Below, one piece after another: positions 44,101 through 54,263 of a stretch of DNA of 64,000 nucleotides (positions within the stretch are counted from its first letter, which is position 1; every line of letters begins with the position of its first letter). The notes under the pieces are model-generated. The model made no database searches, was not told where the DNA came from, and saw only the letters and a list, made by a program, of their open reading frames with translations. Location of the stretch: contig CM060963.1 of assembly GCA_030765045.1 (NCBI GenBank), positions 117,854,735 through 117,918,734 on the forward strand, read 5' to 3'. This DNA is from Tenodera sinensis. Its lineage: Eukaryota > Arthropoda > Insecta > Mantodea > Mantidae. Position numbers and translations under genes: made by a program.

Positions 44101-44795
44101 AAGGTGTTTATATATCCTTGAGTTGTGCTGTCATATGTGAACGATAATATTTTGTGGTCTGAGCAGCTTTCTTCCACTCCACAATTCCAATCTATTATAT
44201 GAGCAAGGAGGTGACTATTGGTTATTGTTAAGTCTATCCAGCTTTTAGCCCTTGCTGTTTCAAAAGTTGGTATTTCTGTGTTCTCATTAATTATGTGTAG
44301 TGATGTGGAAGTGATAAATTCTTCTAGGGCTTTTCCTCGTTCATTATTCATTACATCGTGCCATAAGGTATTTCTCGCATTGGTATCAGCTGATATTATT
44401 ACTCCATCTCCTTTGGTATGATTCAGAATGTTTTCAATTTTCTTTGTGTCTATTTCTATGTTTCTCTTATAGTCAAAGTACATACTTATAGTGTAAAACT
44501 TCTCACAATTATAAGTCACTTCGACTATCACACAGTCTTCATCTGAGCACTGTTTTATTAGTGTGGCATCAATATTGTGGTTGTTAATTATTATGGCTGC
44601 TCTTCTTTTTCTATCACCACACTCATATTTTCTCATTGCCATAGGAATTCCTACTAAGTTATTGTTTATCGTGTATGGCTCCTGTATACAGGTTATGTCT
44701 ATACTTTTTTCATTTATTAGTTGCACTAAATTATTAGTGGCTGTTCTAGAGTGTTGTACATTTACTTGAAAAAACGTTAAACAGCTATGTCTCAT
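41169..44795 (-). CDS. ORF2 of family C: endonuclease-RT-RNase H, intact
   Basis: 1208 aa from ATG 44795. The endonuclease has QVNVQHSRTAT, QEPYT, SADTNARNT, IDLTIT and CSDHK. The linker has LRRRYQRTFNN and ANPWHLVYKIAACK. The RT has YRPISLINIGGK, LDVQGAFDAAWWP, KGCPQGSSCGPGLWN and FADD at 696-699. RNase H has YTDGSK, NQAEQ, TDSNV and GNELADRLA. The finger is CTCNKGEQTVNHLIYQC. No stop or frameshift is found. The enzyme looks competent, but it lies downstream of a foreign, truncated family D segment rather than its own ORF1 and promoter. This copy would therefore need transcription from elsewhere and ORF1 in trans. Confidence 0.92.
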   Translation of the reverse strand: MRHSCLTFFQVNVQHSRTATNNLVQLINEKSIDITCIQEPYTINNNLVGIPMAMRKYECGDRKRRAAIIINNHNIDATLIKQCSDEDCVIVEVTYNCEKFYTISMYFDYKRNIEIDTKKIENILNHTKGDGVIISADTNARNTLWHDVMNNERGKALEEFITSTSLHIINENTEIPTFETARAKSWIDLTITNSHLLAHIIDWNCGVEESCSDHKILSFTYDSTTQGYINTLKGIKYIKRNENYATFDTLLEQNLKNVFNSHKSSEELDTELALNVDNFTDVERLVQQCHNCIIEACNGAFHLSRSKIKRHKGKSVPWWNPELTIMRKRVNALRRRYQRTFNNEELRQQRKNIYLEVNRNYRHLVDTSKLISWKEFCSTTDQANPWHLVYKIAACKFKSKNILTMIKTEDGKYTDDTQNTLKHMINHFIPDDDKNDNEHHVQLRSKIAEPLHTANDVKFTREEVKSALHHFNPNKAPGEDGLTSDIILRFFQRFPLFFTEMYNSCLKNGYFPKLWKKSLIIPIIKPGKERSEDVSKYRPISLINIGGKVLEKLMIDRILHYMHSNGLFSARQYGFTPQRSAIDAVMAVKHYVMENLKNNNYIALISLDVQGAFDAAWWPSILNNLRQVKCPQNLYALTLDYFRDRKASLCTIEYRAEKDVEKGCPQGSSCGPGLWNVLYNPLLQLDYTKYTEIIAFADDLLVMTRGRTIIETENNANVDVTRIEHWARDNKIKFNETKSKVLVVTRKKKRQNLSINIYINNKPIEQVEALKYLGIYLDRRFRFNKHIDYVHDKAIALIHTLSKFAKLNWGLGHKALTTIYKGALEPILTYGAPVWYEALQYSTNIKKLQRIQRLLNIKIIKAYRTISFDASCIMAGIQPIDITISGKVKQYKATHGETDYDSPTDLKNWNHPADKRTIQETLENKIYDIEIYTDGSKSGGKVGAAAVIYKHQVRIHQLKHRLHSKCTNNQAEQLAIWKALQKLQELEAIANEERVAAVYTDSNVTISLLTNNSNHNSIIDNIHNTLNALQQRQWTIHFSWLKAHNGTAGNELADRLAKEASAEGEIIYYKIPKSTIISQINNLSLEQWQSRWNSTNNAAVTKSFFPTVLDRLKLKLPANPELTAILTGHGKTNSYLYRFNIINDPSCTCNKGEQTVNHLIYQCENTEYQRSILIREIIMEGGKWPVNNQELISVYFRSFSKFIKNLKL

Positions 44796-44803
44796 GTTAT
44801 TCT

Positions 44804-44986
44804 ATGACCTCCGGTATACACTCTCATTGATTTAGGTATAATTCCTAATTTATTATTTATTGTATACAGCTCCTGTATGAAAGCTATGTCAATATCATTA
44901 TGTATAAGTAGTTGTGTTAGATTGCTGGTCGCTATTCTTGAATGTTGTAAATTTACTTGTATACACTTTAATTTTAGATTATCCAT
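44804..44986 (-). pseudogene. ORF2 N-terminal stub of family D (start of endonuclease)
   Basis: ATG 44986 follows the family D ORF1 TAA by one nt. About 60 residues read CIQVNLQHSRIATSNLTQLL, then IDIAFIQELYTINNKLG and PKSMRVYTGGHR. At that point a relative would continue KRRAAI, but the sequence enters family C and stops at a TGA overlapping the C ATG. QEL replaces the usual QEP beside the catalytic Glu. It is too short to fold as an endonuclease. Confidence 0.85.
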
Positions 44987-44987
44987 A

Positions 44988-45570
44988 TTAATATTCTGTA
45001 TTTAGTTGTGTTCTCTTAATTGCTGCTTGATAGCAGGGACAGTTTTTATCTAACGCAGAATGATTTTCATTAACAGTACTGCCTTTGTTGTATTTTTTGT
45101 AGTTAATGCAATTTATACACTTATAATTTTCTTTCTGTATTTGACATTCTTTTAATGTGTGACTTCCAGTACAGTTTGGGCATGTTTTATTTCCTTTGCA
45201 TTCTTGTGCATGGTGGTTAAACTTTGAACACTTGAAGCAACGGGTGACCATGATGTAGTCTTCCCAATTGCACATACTCCAAGCAAGTTTTATTTTCTTT
45301 TCTACTATCTTTCTTCTTTGCTCAGTACTGATTTTATAATGACATTTCTGTTTCATTTCCGGTCTTGAAATTCCCGGATTGGTCTCAATTCAGTATCTGC
45401 ATTTTCATTTTTAAATTGTTCGTTCTGTGTAGCAAGAGCTTCTGCAGCGTTTTGCAAAGATATTTCTTCAGGGATATTGAAAATGATAATCTTTGGTTTT
45501 CTCTTAGTGCTTACATTAGCTTCTAATTCTTCTCCGCATTTACTATTAATATTCTCATTAATATTAATAC
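44988..45570 (-). pseudogene. ORF1 C-terminal half of family D, 5'-truncated and frameshifted
   Basis: The last 122 codons (45356-44988) are open, with knuckles CFKCSKFNHHAQEC and CPNCTGSHTLKEC and a long third one (CINCINYKKYNKG, then NHSALDKNC). Upstream, after a small frameshift near 45345-45365, another frame reads KCGEELEANVSTKRKPKII and FNIPEEISLQNAAEALATQN, the second nucleic-acid-binding block. It then fades into an AT-rich simple repeat at about 45570. The N-terminal coiled coil is absent, so no functional ORF1 can come from this copy. Confidence 0.82.
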
Positions 45571-45655
45571 TATTAATAATAATAATACTAATACTATAAT
45601 AATACTATAATTAATACTATAATTAATACTAATAATATTAATACTATTAATATTT
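45571..45655. repeat. AT-rich simple repeat patch at the 5' junction of the chimera
   Basis: About 85 bp of ATTA/TAGTATTA-type units lie between the family D coding sequence (which itself reads ATTAATATTAATG at this point) and the TATG array. It looks like slippage on that short AT motif during cDNA synthesis or later replication. Confidence 0.6.
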
Positions 45656-47046
45656 GTATGTATGTATGTATGTATGTATGTATGTATGTATGTATGTATG
45701 TATGTATGTATGTATGTATGTATGTATGTATGTATGTATGTATGTATGTATGTATGTATGTATGTATGTATGTATGTATGTATGTATGTATGTATGTATG
45801 TATGTATGTATGTATGTATGTATGTATGTATGTATGTATGTATGTATGTATGTATGTATGTATGTATGTATGTATGTATGTATGTATGTATGTATGTATG
45901 TATGTATGTATGTATGTATGTATGTATGTATGTATGTATGTATGTATGTATGTATGTATGTATGTATGTATGTATGTATGTATGTATGTATGTATGTATG
46001 TATGTATGTATGTATGTATGTATGTATGTATGTATGTATGTATGTATGTATGTATGTATGTATGTATGTATGTATGTATGTATGTATGTATGTATGTATG
46101 TATGTATGTATGTATGTATGTATGTATGTATGTATGTATGTATGTATGTATGTATGTATGTATGTATGTATGTATGTATGTATGTATGTATGTATGTATG
46201 TATGTATGTATGTATGTATGTATGTATGTATGTATGTATGTATGTATGTATGTATGTATGTATGTATGTATGTATGTATGTATGTATGTATGTATGTATG
46301 TATGTATGTATGTATGTATGTATGTATGTATGTATGTATGTATGTATGTATGTATGTATGTATGTATGTATGTATGTATGTATGTATGTATGTATGTATG
46401 TATGTATGTATGTATGTATGTATGTATGTATGTATGTATGTATGTATGTATGTATGTATGTATGTATGTATGTATGTATGTATGTATGTATGTATGTATG
46501 TATGTATGTATGTATGTATGTATGTATGTATGTATGTATGTATGTATGTATGTATGTATGTATGTATGTATGTATGTATGTATGTATGTATGTATGTATG
46601 TATGTATGTATGTAGTATGTATGTATGTATGTATGTATGTATGTATGTATGTATGTATGTATGTATGTATGTATGTATGTATGTATGTATGTCATGTATG
46701 TATGTATGTATGTATGTATGTATGTATGTATGTTGTATGTATGTATGTATGTATGTATGTATGTATGTATGTATGTATGTATGTATGTATGTATGTATGT
46801 ATGTATGTATGTATGTATGTATGTATGTATGTATGTATGTATGTATGTATGTATGTATGTATGTATGTATGTATGTATGTATGTATGTATGTATGTATGT
46901 ATGTATGTATGTATGTATGTATGTATGTATGTATGATGTATGTATGTATGTATGTATGTATGTATGTATGTATGTATGTATGTATGTATGTATGTATGTA
47001 TGTATGTATGTATGTATGTATGTATGTATGTATGTATGTATGTATG

Positions 47047-47077
<31 letters not shown>

Positions 47078-47459
47078 TGTATGTATGTATGTATGTATGT
47101 ATGTATGTATGTATGTATGTATGTATGTATGTATGTATGTATGTATGTATGTATGTATGTATGTATGTATGTATGTATGTATGTATGTATGTATGTATGT
47201 ATGTATGTATGTATGTATGTATGTATGTATGTATGTATGTATGTATGTATGTATGTATGTATGTATGTATGTATGTATGTATGTATGTATGTATGTATGT
47301 ATGTATGTATGTATGTATGTATGTATGTATGTATGTATGTATGTATGTATGTATGTATGTATGTATGTATGTATGTATGTATGTATGTATGTATGTATGT
47401 ATGTATGTATGTATGTATGTATGTATGTATGTATGTATGTATGTATGTATGTATGTATG

Positions 47460-47490
<31 letters not shown>

Positions 47491-49074
47491 TGTATGTATG
47501 TATGTATGTATGTATGTATGTATGTATGTATGTATGTATGTATGTATGTATGTATGTATGTATGTATGTATGTATGTATGTATGTATGTATGTATGTATG
47601 TATGTATGTATGTATGTATGTATGTATGTATGTATGTATGTATGTATGTATGTATGTATGTATGTATGTATGTATGTATGTATGTATGTATGTATGTATG
47701 TATGTATGTATGTATGTATGTATGTATGTATGTATGTATGTATGTATGTATGTATGTATGTATGTATGTATGTATGTATGATGTATGTATGTATGTATGT
47801 ATGTATGTATGTATGTATGTATGTATGTATGTATGTATGTATGTATGTATGTATGTATGTATGTATGTATGTATGTATGTATGTATGTATGTATGTATGT
47901 ATGTATGTATGTATGTATGTATGTATGTATGTATGTATGTATGTATGTATGTATGTATGTATGTATGTATGTATGTATGTATGTATGTATGTATGTATGT
48001 ATGTATGTATGTATGTATGTATGTATGTATGTATGTATGTATGTATGTATGTATGTATGTATGTATGTATGTATGTATGTATGTATGTATGTATGTATGT
48101 ATGTATGTATGTATGTATGTATGTATGTATGTATGTATGTATGTATGTATGTATGTATGTATGTATTTATGTATGTATGTATGTATGTATGTATGTATGT
48201 ATGTATGTATGTATGTATGTATGTATGTATGTATGTATGTATGTATGTATGTATGTATGTATGTATGTATGTATGTATGTATGTATGTATGTATGTATGT
48301 ATGTATGTATGTATGTATGTATGTATGTATGTATGTATGTATGTATGTATGTATGTATGTATGTATGTATGTATGTATGTATGTCTGTATGTATGTATGT
48401 ATGTATGTATGTATGTATGTATGTATGTATGTATGTATGTATGTATGTATGTATGTATGTATGTATGTATGTATGTATGTATGTATGTATGTATGTATGT
48501 ATGTATGTATGTATGTATGTATGTATGTCTGCTGATGTATGTATGTATGTATGTATGTATGTATGTATGTATGTATGTATGTATGTATGTATGTATGTAT
48601 GTATGTATGTATGTATGTATGTATGTATGTATGTATGTATGTATGTATGTATGTATGTATGTATGTATGTATGGTATGTATGTATGTATGTATGTATGTA
48701 TGTATGTATGTATGTATGTATGTATGTATGTATGTATGTATGTATGTATGTATGTATGTATGTATGTATGTATGTATGTATGTATGTATGTATGTATGTA
48801 TGTATGTATGTATGTATGTATGTATGTATGTATGTATGTATGTATGTATGTATGTATGTATGTATGTATGTATGTATGTATGTATGTATGTATGTATGTA
48901 TGTATGTATGTATGTATGTATGTATGTATGTATGTATGTATGTATGTATGTATGTATGTATGTATGTATGTATGTATGTATGTATGTATGTATGTATGTA
49001 TGTATGTATGTATGTATGTATGTATGTATGTATGTATGTATGTATGTATGTATGTATGTATGTATGTATGTATG

Positions 49075-49105
<31 letters not shown>

Positions 49106-49487
49106 GTATGTATGTATGTATGTATGTATGTATGTATGTATGTATGTATGTATGTATGTATGTATGTATGTATGTATGTATGTATGTATGTATGTATGTA
49201 TGTATGTATGTAGTATGTATGTATGTATGTATGTATGTATGTATGTATGTATGTATGTATGTATGTATGTATGTATGTATGTATGTATGTATGTATGTAT
49301 GTATGTATGTATGTATGTATGTATGTATGTATGTATGTATGTATGTATGTATGTATGTATGTATGTATGTATGTATGTATGTATGTATGTATGTATGTAT
49401 GTATGTATGTATGTATGTATGTATGTATGTATGTATGTATGTATGTATGTATGTATGTATGTATGTATGTATGTATGTATGTATGTA
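45656..49487. repeat. Microsatellite block 9: (TATG)n, about 3.83 kb, with about a dozen interruptions
   Basis: Unlike the other blocks it carries scattered one- to few-base changes, near 46614, 46692, 46732, 46934, 47075, 47489, 47780, 48167, 48385, 48528, 48674, 49105 and 49212. Most are single-base insertions or deletions and a few are substitutions. Confidence 0.97.
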
Positions 49488-49521
49488 TTTTTTTATTTTA
49501 ATATAAACATTCTTTATTTTC

Positions 49522-49558
49522 GGCATGTTCCATTACAAAAAACGTAATACTACATGCC
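49522..49558 (-). other. Conserved 3'-terminal RNA hairpin, family A copy 3
   Basis: Identical to that of copy 2: GGCATGT/ACATGCC and ATTAC/GTAAT. Confidence 0.75.
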
Positions 49559-49624
49559 ATTATAGTACATGCTTAATAAATATACTAATACATAGTTTTA
49601 CTTATGGATATCGTTAGTTGCACT

Positions 49625-52043
49625 CTAGAGTTTATCCAGTTCTATTGTGTTTAGGTATTCAATAAATTCGGTTGTGTATTCCGTTACTAATTTATGTTGT
49701 TGGAATGTCCATTTTCCATATTTGTTTAACATAGCTTTCTTGAATTTGATTCTTTCTCTGTCAAGCTTTGGACATTCAAATAAAACGTGTACTACGGTCT
49801 GTTCTGCTGTTCCACAGGAGCACATTGGAGAGTCCTTTATCTTAAATCTGTAAAAGTAAGAATTAAGTCTGCCATGTCCGGTTAGGAAGGTTGTGACTTT
49901 ACCAGTAAGTGGAAATTTAAGGCGTAATCTATCTGCCACTGTGGGGAAATAAGATTTAGTCACTGCTCCATTTTTGGTGTTTCGCCACTCACTTTCCCAC
50001 TGATTCACACTTTCTTCATGTAGCTTTCGCATGATGTCACTCACGGGTATCCTGTCGAAACTAACTGGTAGGTCCTTGTTGTTCGCTGCCTGTTTCGCCA
50101 GTTGGTCAGCCAGCTCGTTCCCTTCAATTCCGACGTGAGCCTTGACCCATGTGAAGTAGATAATCCAGCTGTGTGCTTCTAGTTGCCTTATTTGTTTTCT
50201 TATTTGTTCAATAAGGTGAAGATGGTTGTTAGAGTTCCGTAATGAATCAAGAGTGATTCTGCTGTCAGTGTGTAAAGCAGCTGTTTTTTGAACATGCTGT
50301 AGTTGGAGATGTTCAAGGTGTTCAAGGGCTTTGAGAATTGCGAACTGCTCTGCTTGATTGTTAGAACATCTACTGTGTAATTTATATTGTAGTTGGTGGA
50401 CTAGTACTTTGTCTATGAATATAGCAATTCCGGATCCAACTGCCGAATCTTCCTTACTTCCATCAGTGAAAATGTCTACTAAATGGGTTTGATCATTGGG
50501 TTTCTCTTTGATCTTGATTATTTCTGCTGGATGAGGCCACGTTGCGTAATGCTCTGCTGTATCAATCGTAATTCCTTCCTGGTTCCGTTTCTTGCTTTCA
50601 TATAATCTCGCAATCTCCCGAATATGTATCCCTATGGGAGTGCTTTTTGACAGAATGCATAGTGCTTCAGATGACGTAGTGCGATATGCTTTAGTTATTT
50701 TTATGTTAATAAGTCTTTGCACTCTTTGTAGCTTGAGTTTATTATATCTTTTGTTGATTGCTTCTGCCCATACAGGTGCCCCGTACGTCAGAATGGGCAA
50801 TAAAGCCCCTTTATATATAATTCTCATCACATCACTATTTAGTCCCCAGTTTATTTTTGCGGATTTGGCCAGTGCATGAATTAGTTTTATGCTTTTTTCG
50901 CTAACGTATTCTATATGCCGAGTAAAGTTGAGTCTATGGTCAATAATTATGCCCAAATATTTTAAGCTTTCTGTCTGTAGTAACTGCTTATTGTTTAAGT
51001 ATATCTTGAGTACTCGCTCAGGCAATGGTCTTCTTCTCGAAATTACTAACACTTTAGACTTCTGCTCATTGAAGACGATTTTGTTGTCTCTGGCCCATCT
51101 CGATATTTTCTGCAATTCGATGTTAGCGTAATTTTCTATTTCAAGGCTGCTACTTCCTTTAATAACCAACATTACATCGTCTGCAAAGGCGATGACCTTT
51201 GTGTTTTTACTATATTCTAAATTCAGAAGTGAGTTATAATGTATATTCCAGAAACCCGGACCGCTACAGGAACCTTGTGGACATCCTTTGGTGATTGTCC
51301 TCTTTATGGATATGCTGTTAGCTGAAAAAGTAGCACTCCTTCCATTAAAATAGCTTTTGGAGAGATCATAGAGGTTCTGTGGGCAACTGAACTCTCTCAA
51401 TGAAGCCAGGATGCTAGGCCACCATGCAGCATCAAACGCACCTTTAACATCTAAGCTGATAAGGGCAGCTTGTTGACCTTTCTTTAGGATGTCTAGGATT
51501 ATTTGTTTGAGGTACATCAGAGCGTCAACTGTACTGGTTTGTGGTGTGAAACCAAATTGGTTTTTGTTCATAAGGTTGTTACTATGTATGTGGTGCATTA
51601 TCCGTTGTATTAGTAGTTTCTCTAACACTTTGGCTGGAACATTTAATAAGCTTATTGGCCTATATTTGCTTACCTCATCGGAGTTCTCTTTGCCGGCTTT
51701 AATAATTGGTATAATTTTAGCGTGTTTCCATGCACTGGGGAAATAGGTTCTTCTTAGACAGCCGTTATATATAGCTGTGGTCAGTTTGGGAACTAGTCTG
51801 AACACTAATCGAAGTATCTCTGCAGTGATGCCGTTCTCTCCTGGAGCTTTCTTGGTGTTCATATTATCTATAATAGAGGCTACTTCTGCTGTTGCAAATG
51901 GAGTATCATCCCGGGTTTCTAATTGTTCCTTTATTTTGTGCCTGATTTGTCGGTGGTGATCATTGTCCTCTTTCACATCATCAATCGGCACAAATAAATC
52001 CATCATGACACTCATAGTCTCTTTCAAGTCACTGGTATATGTG
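49625..52043 (-). pseudogene. ORF2 of family A copy 3, N-terminally truncated (RT, RNase H and finger kept)
   Basis: About 805 codons, residues 430-1234 of the full protein, with no stop or shift. RT motifs, FADD, the RNase H Asp/Glu set, GNELAD and CSCGTAEQTV are all present. The endonuclease is gone. The frame is also open for over 2 kb upstream because (CATA)n, read as repeating HTYI, has no stop in any frame. The long open frame running from 54064 is therefore an accident of the microsatellite, not an evolved fusion. Any translation of it would need a start inside the repeat, and the protein would lack target cleavage. Confidence 0.9.
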
Positions 52044-54131
52044 TATATGTATATGTGTATGTATGTATGTATGTATGTATGTATGTATGTATGTATGTAT
52101 GTATGTATGTATGTATGTATGTATGTATGTATGTATGTATGTATGTATGTATGTATGTATGTATGTATGTATGTATGTATGTATGTATGTATGTATGTAT
52201 GTATGTATGTATGTATGTATGTATGTATGTATGTATGTATGTATGTATGTATGTATGTATGTATGTATGTATGTATGTATGTATGTATGTATGTATGTAT
52301 GTATGTATGTATGTATGTATGTATGTATGTATGTATGTATGTATGTATGTATGTATGTATGTATGTATGTATGTATGTATGTATGTATGTATGTATGTAT
52401 GTATGTATGTATGTATGTATGTATGTATGTATGTATGTATGTATGTATGTATGTATGTATGTATGTATGTATGTATGTATGTATGTATGTATGTATGTAT
52501 GTATGTATGTATGTATGTATGTATGTATGTATGTATGTATGTATGTATGTATGTATGTATGTATGTATGTATGTATGTATGTATGTATGTATGTATGTAT
52601 GTATGTATGTATGTATGTATGTATGTATGTATGTATGTATGTATGTATGTATGTATGTATGTATGTATGTATGTATGTATGTATGTATGTATGTATGTAT
52701 GTATGTATGTATGTATGTATGTATGTATGTATGTATGTATGTATGTATGTATGTATGTATGTATGTATGTATGTATGTATGTATGTATGTATGTATGTAT
52801 GTATGTATGTATGTATGTATGTATGTATGTATGTATGTATGTATGTATGTATGTATGTATGTATGTATGTATGTATGTATGTATGTATGTATGTATGTAT
52901 GTATGTATGTATGTATGTATGTATGTATGTATGTATGTATGTATGTATGTATGTATGTATGTATGTATGTATGTATGTATGTATGTATGTATGTATGTAT
53001 GTATGTATGTATGTATGTATGTATGTATGTATGTATGTATGTATGTATGTATGTATGTATGTATGTATGTATGTATGTATGTATGTATGTATGTATGTAT
53101 GTATGTATGTATGTATGTATGTATGTATGTATGTATGTATGTATGTATGTATGTATGTATGTATGTATGTATGTATGTATGTATGTATGTATGTATGTAT
53201 GTATGTATGTATGTATGTATGTATGTATGTATGTATGTATGTATGTATGTATGTATGTATGTATGTATGTATGTATGTATGTATGTATGTATGTATGTAT
53301 GTATGTATGTATGTATGTATGTATGTATGTATGTATGTATGTATGTATGTATGTATGTATGTATGTATGTATGTATGTATGTATGTATGTATGTATGTAT
53401 GTATGTATGTATGTATGTATGTATGTATGTATGTATGTATGTATGTATGTATGTATGTATGTATGTATGTATGTATGTATGTATGTATGTATGTATGTAT
53501 GTATGTATGTATGTATGTATGTATGTATGTATGTATGTATGTATGTATGTATGTATGTATGTATGTATGTATGTATGTATGTATGTATGTATGTATGTAT
53601 GTATGTATGTATGTATGTATGTATGTATGTATGTATGTATGTATGTATGTATGTATGTATGTATGTATGTATGTATGTATGTATGTATGTATGTATGTAT
53701 GTATGTATGTATGTATGTATGTATGTATGTATGTATGTATGTATGTATGTATGTATGTATGTATGTATGTATGTATGTATGTATGTATGTATGTATGTAT
53801 GTATGTATGTATGTATGTATGTATGTATGTATGTATGTATGTATGTATGTATGTATGTATGTATGTATGTATGTATGTATGTATGTATGTATGTATGTAT
53901 GTATGTATGTATGTATGTATGTATGTATGTATGTATGTATGTATGTATGTATGTATGTATGTATGTATGTATGTATGTATGTATGTATGTATGTATGTAT
54001 GTATGCATGCATGCATGTATGCATGTATGTATGCATGTATGTATGTATGCATGTATGTATGCATGCATGTATGTATGTATGTATGTATGTATGTATGTAT
54101 GTATGTATGTATGTATGTATGTATGTATGTA
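52044..54131. repeat. Microsatellite block 10: (TATG)n, about 2.09 kb, with a TGCATG patch
   Basis: It starts with TATATG variants next to copy 3. Near 54003-54068 it holds a cluster of T-to-C variants (ATGCATGCATGC) that are seen nowhere else. The rest is perfect TATG. Confidence 0.97.
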
Positions 54132-54159
54132 TTTTTTTTTTTTTATTTTTTTTATTTTC

Positions 54160-54196
54160 GGTATGTTCCATTGCAAAAAACGTAATACTACATGTC
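54160..54196 (-). other. 3'-terminal hairpin of family A copy 4, weakened
   Basis: The outer stem reads GACATGT/ACATACC, with two adjacent mismatches. The inner stem reads ATTAC/GCAAT, with one mismatch. No compensating changes are seen, unlike the differences between families. Confidence 0.65.
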
Positions 54197-54263
54197 ATTA
54201 TAGTACATGCTTAATAAATATACTAATACATAGTTTAACTTATGGGATATCGTTAGTTGCACT

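Larger units (their letters stand above)
40923..44803 (-). mobile_element. R1-like retrotransposon family C, 3' part of a C/D chimera
   Basis: Poly(A) (T-run from 40923 with two A interruptions), 3' UTR, complete ORF2 and the last few bases of ORF1. The stop-start signature TAA C ATG is kept at 44793-44799. Directly 5' of it the sequence changes to the endonuclease of family D, so C has no ORF1 body. The chimera continues to 45570. Confidence 0.85.
44804..45570 (-). mobile_element. Family D segment (ORF1 C-terminus and ORF2 N-terminus), 5' part of the chimera
   Basis: It contains the ORF1 zinc-knuckle region and the first 60 or so residues of a second endonuclease, then jumps into family C at a TAGAA-type micro-overlap (44800-44807). 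Both the 5' end (ORF1 N-terminus missing) and the 3' part are lost. A 3'-truncated LINE is not a normal product of target-primed reverse transcription. That points to RT template switching from C RNA to D RNA, or to later recombination. Confidence 0.75.
49488..52043 (-). mobile_element. Family A copy 3, 5'-truncated (about 2.56 kb)
   Basis: Poly(A) (short T-run 49488-49494, then ATTTT), hairpin at 49522-49558, 3' UTR and the last two thirds of ORF2. Homology ends at ACTGGTATATGTG, where microsatellite-like TATATG units begin, giving a microhomology-type 5' junction. Confidence 0.93.

Noticed and set aside
49625..54064. A 1479-residue repeat-RT fusion protein
   Set aside because: The N-terminal half is microsatellite reading joined by chance to a 5'-truncated family A ORF2. 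The other copies show the true start and endonuclease.
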